From: Ischnura elegans
Lineage: Eukaryota > Arthropoda > Insecta > Odonata > Coenagrionidae
NCBI RefSeq assembly: GCF_921293095.1
Contig: NC_060254.1
Location: 61,550,069 to 61,614,068, forward strand
Direction of reading: 5' to 3'
Length of the DNA stretch: 64,000 bases
Positions 34,401 through 46,400 of this stretch are shown here, in pieces (the stretch's first letter is position 1; each line of letters begins with the position of its first letter). The position numbers and the translations under genes are program-made. A model generated the notes under the pieces. The model did no database searches. It saw nothing but the letters and a program-made list of their open reading frames with translations, and was not told the DNA's origin.

Positions 34401-37400
34401 CTTGGGGCACTCCACAATTTGAAATAAGGACATCAGAGTAATCCCGGTCAAGGCGAATGATTTTTTCTCTGTGGATTTTTCGCACAATTACATTTAGTGT
34501 TTAATTGCACTACCTGCTTACGATTAGTTAAATAGGATTTTATCCAAGCTAAAGTATTGCCATTAATTCCGATTTGGACAAGTTTACTGTACAATATGCA
34601 ATGGTTAACAGTATCAAATGCCTTTGTTAAATCATAAAAAATCCCAATAATTGCTTTCTGGTTGGCAAGACCTTAGATAATGTCATTAACAAGCTGAAAA
34701 ACAGCAGACATAGTTGACTTGCCTTTAATAAAGCCATGTTGGGAGAGATTCAATAAGTTAAATTTACACAGATAGACAATGATACGGTTGTAAAAGAGTT
34801 TTTCAAAGATTTTTGAGAAAACAGAAAGTAGTGCTATGGGTCTATAGTTATTTGAGTCACTCAAAGATCCCTTTTTATGAATTGGGCATAACACAAAAAA
34901 TTTTAAATTTGTCGGAAAATGACCATTGCAGATTGATATATTGAAGATATCCGATAGAGGGGTAGAAATAATTTTAGCAGCTAGCTTAATAATGGGCATA
35001 GGTACCCCATCACTTCTGGCAGACCATTTATTAGCGAGAGATTTTATGACATCTTCAACCTCGGCAGGATCTGAGGGACAAAGAAATATTGAGGCAGAAG
35101 TACTCATCGCTTTGATAGTAGATGGAATGCTATCATCATTAACTTGACAGAACTGTTTATTAAAACAATTTCCTATGTTTTTGGGCTTTGAAACAGCAAT
35201 ATCCTTAAACTTTATGAAATGTGGCGACTGTTGGGTGGGTTTATTATTTGTCTGCTGCTTAATAACATTCCATGCTGCTTTGCATGAATTATTAGATAAG
35301 GAGATACGCTGATAGATAATAAATACGCTGACGATAATAAATACGATAATAAAATAAACACAATTGAAGTGGATTATATGATAACAAAGGCCCACCCAAT
35401 TTATAATCTGACTCATCCATGTGCTGCTACTGTGCCAATACTGCTGCTGGATTTATTTATCAATGCACAAGAAAATAACTACATTCACTCCTAAAATGGG
35501 AACATGTTTAGATAAGGGGCACAATCTCAACCCACCGGTAAACATGAATAGAGTATTATTTACCATTTAAAGCTCACAATTACCTTAATTCGGTCTTCAG
35601 GGGGTCTTCCTTGCTGATCTGGAGGCTGCTTGCTGAGACGTCGCACCTCCTCATCCTTATCCTTCAATTGAGATTCAAGACCCTCTACACGGCTGCGCAA
35701 AGTTGCCAATTCCTTCCTTAATTCAGCAGCTGCTTCAGCATTACCTGATTGTACAGAAATTAGCACATTAGTAAAAATTATACCATCATCATTTTTGATA
35801 TTTTAGTTACTTCAGTTTAAGATGACTCCTTAATATGTTTGCTGAGGCATAACCCATCAGTGGGTACATTCGATTTCCCCCAGTTGCAATGGCAAAATAA
35901 CAATTTTTCTCTATTTTGCAGCCATAAAATGAGTTGTATTTACATTATATTTGGTAACCTATGTGACGCGACTGGAGGTTAAGATTGACCCACTATTACG
36001 TCACGTCACCGAAGACAAAACTCGTTTAATATAAGGGTGGAGCGAGATGCAACAGACTGGGTGGTGACATGCACAAAGGCTGACAATTTGCAACTTGGCC
36101 CACCATTTATGATCAGTGAACAACTCTTAGGCATGCTATTTTTTATGAAACACATTTATTCACCGTGATATAAGACACCACTCCAGAATGACTATTTACA
36201 TTTCTAAACACAATCCTGAGTGAAATATGTATAAGCCATCCAACATAGACTTCAGCTGATGCAGAGAATGAAGTTTGAATTTGTAAAAGAAATTGAAGCC
36301 AAAAATCGCTTGGTTACGATGTAGAAAAGAAGAGTTACGGTAAATTTCATTCCAAATCTGGGAATTGCAGTTCAGGGAATCAGGGAATTAAATCATGACT
36401 AACCCATTTACAGCCAAAATTTCAAAAACACAAAATTATAAATAAATACAAAACAAAACTGTTTTAAATGAATTTAAAAAATATATATAATTCTCTTTTT
36501 TCTATTGAAATAGGTTTTAACTGATTTTTAGTGATATAATAATGATTTTTCATAAGTATTTTGATATTTAAAAATATGCTCAAAATGTGTAAATTATCAA
36601 GTCACCTTATCTGCGCCAGATAAATATGTTTTTATAAGAGTAACTATTCCATTAATTGTTTCATTCGTACACATATGCATCAAAATTTCATTTAATAGAT
36701 ATTACAGCTTATCTGTCTGGAAGTCACCATTAAGCTAAAATTGGGTAGGGAACATAATGCTGCGTTTTCGCAACTTTGGCTGAATTTGGTATTCTACAGG
36801 TAGCTGGGCAACCCACATTACCATACAATGCCGTTTCGTAGGAATGTGCCATTTTTACTGTCGGATATAACCCTACGACTTTTCATGCCACATATTTGAC
36901 GGGAATCATCATATTTTATAATTAAAATTCTTGGATATTATGTGTCCAGTGAGATGTAGTATGATTTAACCTAAATCCATTATAAAATAGATATGCATTA
37001 CAGTTCGAAAGAAATGAATCAAGGCGAATATTTTCCAAGAGCAAGTATTTCACAGTTTTAAATTGAAATTTTTATCATTACAAATTGAATTACAACAAAA
37101 AATTAGTATTTAAGAAATATGTACATGAAAGTATTTCCAGTGCAATGGAACACACAATTACATTTGTATTATAAATACATGGGAAGTGTGGACCTACATG
37201 ATAATGCAATTGCAAATTACCACACTAGAACTCGGGGGAATAAATGGTGGTGTCTCTTGTTTATCAACTTACAGGACAGCGTTTGCATAGGGTAATTTGG
37301 GGATAGATGCCGCATATGGGACAGACTGTGCACCTCCCTTAGTTTCGGCATTTACAGACAGATTGCAGGCAGATGCGCAATGCATGGACACAGCAGATAC

Positions 37401-40400
37401 CAGGGAATAAGTGAGTATGTCCCGTTTATTTTTCTTTGGTTTTACGGATTTTAAAGCGTAAATATCTAGAGAAGTCTGGTATTTTACCTTCGAAATTTTT
37501 TGTTGCCTTGTACTAAATTTGTATCGGAAGTTTAACTACCCCTATAATACGATTAATTGAGGTTTGCAGCAAAATTAAATCATTTTGTTCGAAATGCTTT
37601 CAGTCTAGTGAAGCTATATTGGCCTTAAAGGCCATAGAGCCATGAGGTGCAGATCTCTCTATTAGAGAAAGGGAGAGATATCACACTGAACTTAGGTACA
37701 ATGCCGTATTTCTTTTAAACGGGATATACCAACACCGCACACAATGACAAATGATTTCAAATGAATTATAACACGTTTTTAGCAACATTATAATAGTTTT
37801 AGTGTGCATACTAAAACTAAAAAAGTGTTTTTATTTTGTATAGTATTTAATTATTTGTATGCATATTTTGAAAATTACAATGCTAAGTTTGTACGCAACA
37901 GCATGTTTTGATTTAAGCAAGGTATAAATTAATTTAATTGCCTTCATTTATTTTTCAACTTGTCCTATGGAATTCTAAAAGAAAACTCGTAAATTAAGTC
38001 TCTGTTAACTGATCTTCTTAGGTTCAACATGTATTTTTCCATAAAAATTGGATAAATATAGCCCATGTTAGTTAAATTTCTTAGTTTTTACATGTGTATG
38101 TTTATAATGTCATGACATAAACATAGCTCCAGTTTTACAACCTGAATTTCAGTTGCATTAAAATTGTATACATGCAATATTAATTAGAAAAGTAGTAAAA
38201 ATATCAAAAGTAGGTATTTGCATATTTTATTTTTCTCAAAACTTCTTCAATGCAATAATTTTTCTTTTTTAATGGAGCTGCAAAATACAGAAATCAGTTT
38301 TAGTCAGTTTTAATAGAATGGGGCATATTAATCTTATAGGTGCGGCGTGTCACCCACAACACACGGGATAGATGCTGCAAGGTAATATTTTACAAAAATG
38401 ATTCTTACAGCTTAGAGAAGAATGATATAAGTATATGTTTTTTTGTGTGTACGTCAGAAACAAGACTAGTAACCATATTTACTACTTAGTTTAAATGAAA
38501 AAGCAAAGTAGGACAAAATATAGTTATTTTACAAAATGTGCGGCATCTCTCCATAATTGACCCAATAGAATACCGAATTCGGCCAAAGTTACGAAAACGC
38601 AACATTTATATTTTACCATTATCAAATTTATTTGAAGGCCAATATTTTCAATTGACCTTATTAACATGTTATTAGGTAAAATTAAATGACAAAATTGTAT
38701 ATTTTTAAGTATTTCTTTAACCAGCCAGTAATGGGTTAAAAACAAAAAAAAGTTTGTTGATTTACACTTTAGGATGATTTTTGTCAAGTGTTTCCAGTAA
38801 AAATGAACAGTTGATTTGATTTATAGCCAACTTCTACTCAAATGGTTGGGAACTAAATGATATTTGTTCCACAGAAAATTACCATTTTCTTCAACACATC
38901 CCATACCAAATCCTCTTAGGATATGTATTGATACTTTTGGAGAACATAGAGGGAATATGCAGTGAAGATTTTTTCTTTAAGTTCCCTGGGTGAAAACTTT
39001 AATAGTTTCATAACCTTGTGATTCAATGTTTTCCAATATCACTATTTAATGTGGATACAGAGGAAATGTTGAGGAAGGGATGGTATGAGTTACAGGTGAC
39101 AGTAAGCAAAAGGGCTGCAAGCACTGATTGATGTAGTATACAAATAGTACAAGGATATGGCATGAATATTAACCATAAAAAGACCAAATATTGAAAAGCA
39201 TCAGGAGCAAGGAATGTGAGGCTCAAGATGAAAGCCATAAAAAGATGCACCAAGCTTGAACAGGAAGAGCAGTTCAACTATTTGGATTGCACAATGGATG
39301 AAAACCCATGTAGCACTAGATACATCATGGAGAGGATTACACAATCAAAGAACAATTGAATCATGAATAGGAAAGAGCTAATGAAAGGATCATTATGTGA
39401 GATTTTGAGGAAAAGGCTATTGTAGAGCCTGATCTTGAGTGTAATACTTGAAGGTGTGGAAACATGGATGGTACGGAAGAAGGACAAGAAAAAACTGGAG
39501 GTATTTGAAATGTGGGTGCAGAGGAAACTGGAGAAGAAGTGGATTGAGAGGAAGAGGAATGATATAGTCAGTGACATCATGGCAAAATTAGCAGGTGCGG
39601 AACGCATTTTCCTTAACTTTTTTTAGAAGTGAAATGTTACTCTGGATGTATTTTAATAAAAGTACATAATTATTTACATTTTATTACAAAATTTTTTGTT
39701 TTGGTTACCATGCATACTAGAAATTTTGAGGCGATAAAATTTATAAATGTTGTCTTTTAATTTCAGCTTTTTTTCTACATACTTACAATTAGTCCTTTTG
39801 GGTAGAACAACCATCCTATTCCATATCTAAGCAATAAAACTAGCAGTGAATATTAACTCTGTTTCATTTTCTTAATTACCAATTTGAAAGAAAGAAAAGT
39901 CAAAATAATTGAGACCTGATACCCTGCATTTGCACAACAGAAAAGTGAAAAATGATTGTAAAGTGTATTTTACACAAATTAGAGGCTAAATAATACAGGT
40001 ATTGCTGAATTCAAAGAAACTTTTCACACCAAATTTTATATTCTGTATAGACAACTTCGTAACATACATGCTATCAAGAGTACAGGCTATTTTATTGCAT
40101 ATTTACCTTTAGCAGCCTCAAGTTCAATGTACTTTGTCTTCATCCGCTGATTCTCTTCCTTATATGACTGTAGCTGCCTTTTCCATTCTTCAACATTAGC
40201 TGTGCTTTCCTGTAGGGCACTTGTCAATCTCACATTGTTATTTTTCAGGGTTGATAATTCAACCTCCCACTTCTTGGCATTAGCTGAACTGCAAAGATAA
40301 ATGAAAAACTATGAAATCAACGAAAAAAAAACCATCATGCTGTTTTGGAGTCAGTAGTAATAGTAGAAAAGACATAATTTTTTTGTAATTATTTACAAAA

Positions 40401-43400
40401 TGTGAAAAATCATTCACAAGACAGTCTCACAACATCATACCGGTAATATTAAAGAAAAAGATATGTTCTATATAAATATTTAAAAAATGGCATTAAAAAT
40501 TCTTATTTCCGTGAGGATGATTCTTCCTATGATATGGATTTGCTGGACACAAGAATAGCAACATACGATCCCTATATTTGAGAAAGTTTGATTCAATCTA
40601 CGTAGAAATGGCCACCTGCTTTAACAATTAGACTGCAGGAAAGTTTTTATAAGTGCTGTATGCTGACTGCAGAAAAAAGTTTTATCACGTTTGACCATTG
40701 CTCGACTACCTTCTTCAGCTTCCCAAAATATTTATTGCTACCTAGGTAAAGCACAAGTGCACTTTTCCACACTGTAGGGATCGCTGTTACAGCTTAACTC
40801 TCCCTGACCATCCCAAAAATACAAAACGTTTAAAAACGTTCCTGCAGCCTAAGGGTTAAGCAAAAACAAATACAAGGAACACCATTACCTTACATCCAAA
40901 AACCTGTGCACACACAAATGTATTCATGAGTGAATTATTGGGGTGCCTCATTAACTGCTAACTGGAAAAAATCTATTCTTTGGTTATTATACACCAGAAA
41001 GCAATAAAAAGGCAAATAGTTGTTTTTACAGCAACCTGAAATATACAAATATGACCTCAAGAGTGATGTAGAAGGCTAACTATTCAAGGAAAAATAAAGG
41101 TATTACAAGCATAAAGAGATTTAATGCCCATTTTGATTATGAAAATAGTTTTTAGGAGTGATTTTAGAGGAGTTTTTAGAAATAGTTAATAGGAGTGATG
41201 TAGAAGGCTAACTATTCAAGGAAAAATAAGGATATTACAGGCATAAAGAGATTTAATAAACATTTTGATTACAAAAATAGTTTTTTATGCTGTGACCCCC
41301 TTGACAGGAGCTTGTGCCTTAATCAACTTAAATGCAAAGGGATATAGGGCATCAATTTTTTGCAATGGATGGCAAGTTACATAGCTGATGGATCAGAACA
41401 CGAAAAATAAAGTTTTCCTCATTTTGCAAACTCAATCACAAACGATATTTGTGCAAACACAATCGATAACTCAAAAATACTGGTGAATGAGTCCACTCAC
41501 CCTAAGAAAAAAATGGACAAAGAGGCAACCTAGCAAATAGGGTAGTTACCTTCATCAAAGTAAATGAAATGCATTGATTGTGATTCCTTACCCACCATTT
41601 GAGTATTCATAATATACAAATTATTTGGTTTTAGAAGTCCCAGTTTAGACGAATGGCCACGGTCAATTTTAACCTCATTTGAAAAAGGCCAGATTGGCGC
41701 CCATGCGATTCCACTACACGTGATGTCACAGAGACCTACTTTCTCTACGAGTAGATAGGAGTTTTACATTGTATGAGATTACCAATGCATGCATGAGGCA
41801 CAGAGCTCAGGGAAACATGTCTTAAGAATCACCTATTAAAACTGGCTAAGGTCGGAAAGTATTCTTCGTTTGATAAGGTATTAATAATCCTTATTTGAGC
41901 CAAGCGCTACCAGCTAGCATGATACTCTGCTACCTGCTAGCATCCTGCGTCGTATCAGCACTCAAAGCCTCGCCCTAAGGTCACCTCACTTGCGGCAGCG
42001 GGAACCAGAACGACGTCACACGGAGTTTTCCCGGCATTCATACTTAGCCATCACGTTTTCGCGCGCTTGAAAATTTTCCCTTTTCATTTAATCGCAAAAA
42101 ATAGATATCATCATTTAAAAATCTAAAAGCGTGAAATACGTATTCCAGGAGTAATAATCTTTCGATTAAGGCAATAAAAAAATAATAGGAACCCACCCTA
42201 TTACATTGATACCAACCAACCGAGCCGAGTTAAATTATAGCTAACCGAGACAAATTATATCCATGAAAATTTTAGCTTCATAAGCTCTTTCTCCCCAGAA
42301 ATAGAAAGAATTTAATGTGTTTCATGAAAAGACTTGGAATGAGTAGCCAGTATTTGATGATGAGAAATTGTTGACGGTTGAGTGATGGACATTCAGAGGA
42401 ATTTTAGAGCCATTTATTTCCCTATTTGAACTTACAATCCCCATGCCGGTATAGACATTTCATTAAAAAAATTTCCTACATTTTTTATTCCCCACAAAAT
42501 GTTTTCTACGGTGCAATTTACACCATAAATTTTTCCCCTATCGGTGGCCCTAGCAGGGAAGTTATACTTTGGCATTGCCAGCCCATTAAAAACAAGGGAA
42601 AATAAATTGTTAATACATTGTGCCAAATAAAAAAATTACCTTTGGGCTAGGGCAAGCTTTAGTCTGTCATTCTCATATTTAAGTTGAGCCTCAACAGATC
42701 CAGGAACGAGATTTGGAGCTGGAGTTGTGGCAGGAGCCTTGTCACCAACAGCCGCACTGGCAGCTGTAGCCGCTGCAGCTGCTGCTGCACCCTTGGCTTG
42801 ATGTTTGGGGCTCTCCGAGGGCTAAAAGAAGATTTCAAGGAAAAAACCACATTTAGAGGAATTAAAATATTTTGAAAGGGCAGAAGGAAATAATTACAAA
42901 CATATTTTTACTAATTCAGTTAATATCACAAAAAACAAAGGTATTTTCATTACATCATATCAACCATTTTCATTGAAATGTGAATAATAACTTTTGTTCA
43001 TTGTAGCACACTGTCACTTACTAATGAACTTATGGTTTGACTAAGAAATTGTGAACAGCTACATTGCAAGAAACCTAAAATCAACAGGTAAAAAGAATTG
43101 AAAGGCTTTGGTACAACATTTCTTTCCATCTTTCCACTTTTCATGCCAAAGATATAAATATCTATTAATCTGAAATTTTACATCCATTAAACATTTTAGA
43201 CAAATTCACCCATTTATATTTATTCACCCATTATTCACTAGTCTATAAACCCTATTGGCAACAAAGAGACTTCCAAGGGAATTTCTAAGAGTATCAAATA
43301 AATGGAAAATAAAAATGACTTTTTAGAAGTAAATTGTTTCAGAGAAATTATCTGAACCAAATCTATCGAGATTGAGAGAAGGGTATTGTGATAACTCATA

Positions 43401-46400
43401 TAATTTTTAATTACATCTTAAGCCTTTGTCCCTTCAAAGCTTAATGGCTTCAAATATTTCTAGTGGAACAATCAACTTGAGTCTCTCATAAACCCTTGTT
43501 TTCTCTCAGCTTCTCTGAGGCAGCTTTATTGTTTGCCTGTAGCAAACAAAAGCCTCAGTTCTAGTCACAAAATGAGATTAATTAGCCCCAACAGTATCAG
43601 AAGCACCATGCTTTGAAGATGGCCCTCTGCAATATTTCCATGGTATACAATATTTGAGTGACAACTGATGTTCCTAATGCTTTTCTTTCCCTAATTGCTT
43701 TGTCATGGATAAGGAAAAGTTGCACCCTCATTCCTCCACTTAGGGATCTTTCCATAATTAGGGAAGTATTTTACACATTTTAATACATAGCCTCTTCATA
43801 TAATGACCTCTTTACCAATCCTGAGAATAGGCACCATCTCTTTCTATTGCTATCATTATCCGAGATGAATCTCCAGGAGGAAGAGTAAAGAACATTCATA
43901 AAAATAGGAAATGATTGATGAGAGAATCACTGAAAATGAATATACGAGGGTTGTACCAAAAGTAAGGTTCCCATATTTTTTGCAAATACAAAACTTTGTT
44001 CATTTATATTAATTTTCACATCGTTGAAAAGCTTACACTTTTGATTATTTTTCAACATAGTCTCCATTTTTTTGACGCACTTTTAAAGACAGTGGTCCAG
44101 CTTTTCTATCCCTAAGTTGAAGAAGTCTCCCGCCTACCCGTTGAGGAAGTGTGCGACCTCTGCTCGGACTTCATCGTCGCTCTTGAAGCGTTTGCCACCT
44201 AAGAGTTTAGTTTCAGGGGTATAATGAAATACCCACGCTTCATCTCCGGTGACAATAGAGACCAACAACTCCTCCCCCCTAAAATTGTTGAAGAAATTTG
44301 CGAGCACAGTCAAGGCGTTGCTGTATGTGTCCGTCAGTCAGCATTCGGGGGACCCAGCAAGCACACATCTTGCAATAACCCAACGTTTCTGTTAAAGTTC
44401 TTTCAATTGTGCCGTGGGAAGCTTCAGGAATGCGTTCAACAAGTTCACGGACAGTGACCCTCCGATCTTTGAGCAGCTCACTGTTGATCTTCTGGACAAT
44501 CCAAAACCGGCAGTCTTCCACTCCGTTCTTCATCGTGAACTTCCGTGCGACCCTCACCAAAAGCCCTGCAACATTTGGGGACGAGCTGAAAGGACATGCA
44601 CTCTTCACCATAAAGTTCAGTCAGTTGCTGATGAATCTTCAATGGAGGTAACTTCCTTGCAAGGAGAAATCGGATTACAGCTCGATCCTCACACTTGGCG
44701 GGAACGGGGATCATCACTTTCATTGTTGACGGTTGCTAAGCCAATAATGAGCGACACAGTGAATCGCAGACTGGAGGACTCGAGAGTAGGGGAACCACTG
44801 TGCACGGCTATGTTGTGGGATTTAGCCTATCACCTTCACTCAACATTGTAGCTCATTGGGAACCTTACTTTTGGTACAACCCTCGTAGAAAGGGCTAGTG
44901 ATGAGTCTGATATGGGGCATAGAGCTTTACAGGGTGAAAATTGTATAAGCATAAACTGAGGAAGGAAGATGTGAATAGGCTGGAGATGTGGACATGTAGG
45001 AGAATGGAGACAATGAAACCAATTGAGAGTTTACACATTCACTGCCGCTTTGGTCATAATGGCCGAAATGTGTACTTCATCTTCAAACCGCTACCGATTC
45101 ATTCTTTGGTCATTATGACGTAAACGTCATAATGACCAAATTATGTATCACTTTTTTTGGCCTCTCATAGCATGCCGTTGTCCACAGCCTCTTCAGTGCC
45201 GCATATATGATGTGACCGACATGGCGCATGTAGCTGAATGCAAACGAAAACTCAAATGGAAAGGATACAAGTATTAAAGCGAAAGGAAAAAGAAAAACAC
45301 TTTGGTGCAATGGGTGAATTTGTCTAAAAATACACAGCAGGGAACGTTTTAAAATGCGGAAAGAGGAAAAGCTAGACATGGTGGACAAGATTTGAACGTA
45401 GGTTTTCGCAGCGAGAGGCATCGTTGCTAATGGCTTCCGGGTGCAGCTGCGCGTTGCGCTTTGTCGTGCAAGCTTTCGCGACCGTTGCCGGACGCATCAT
45501 CAGGCGATGAATGAAATTATGGCATTGGTGGTCAATTAATATACTCGGATGGGGGAGGTTGGACGAGTATATTAATTGACCACCAATGCCGTAATTTCAT
45601 TCATCGCCTGATGATGCGTCCGGCAACGGTCGCGAAAGCTTGCACGACAAAGCGCAACGCGCAGCTGCACCCGGAAGCCGTTAGCAACGATGGTGGACAA
45701 GAAGTGAAAGAACTGCTGGAGAGAGACAGTGGAGCATGTGTGTACTTAACACTTTGACCACCATGGTGTTTTAGTATGTATTTCCTGCAATGCCATCCAC
45801 ATTTTTTGAATCAGTTATGTATTATTGGCTCATGACACATTTAAATGTCATTGGAAATTAATCTAAAATGACATTTACTTTGTTTTGAAGTACTGTAGTC
45901 ATAATGACTACTTCGGTCACGATCTATGCCTAAATAATTTGCCACCATGACTCGTGCAATCAGAAATCCACTTGGACGCTGTGGCCAGCCGCTATGACTG
46001 GCATGGCGTGGTGGGAACTTTGATTGGTACCAATCAAAGTTCCCACCACGCCATGACTACCAGTAGTCAAATTTCACCCACAGTATTTAATCGGTGAGGT
46101 TTAGTGTTTTACAACTAGCATAAATGCCTCTCTCACTAGAAAATGTTATTAAAAACAAATAAGTCGTAAATAAACTCTAAGGAAACAATATGCAAATTCC
46201 CATTTGAACATCACTAAAAATTCTGTGGTTTAAAATGAACTCCTACAGGAAAATATTTTGCACATTGCCATTTTATATTTATATATACTTTTATCTATGG
46301 CACAAGTGATGAAAAGGTGGTGGATACAAATGGAGGAAGAAGAGATTTATACCCTCAAAAAAGTACACGATTCATTCAAGCGTTATGGAAGTACGTAATC

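Noticed and set aside
44414-44851. 145-codon + strand frame
   Set aside because: It is antisense to the transposase remnant of the minus-strand mariner element.
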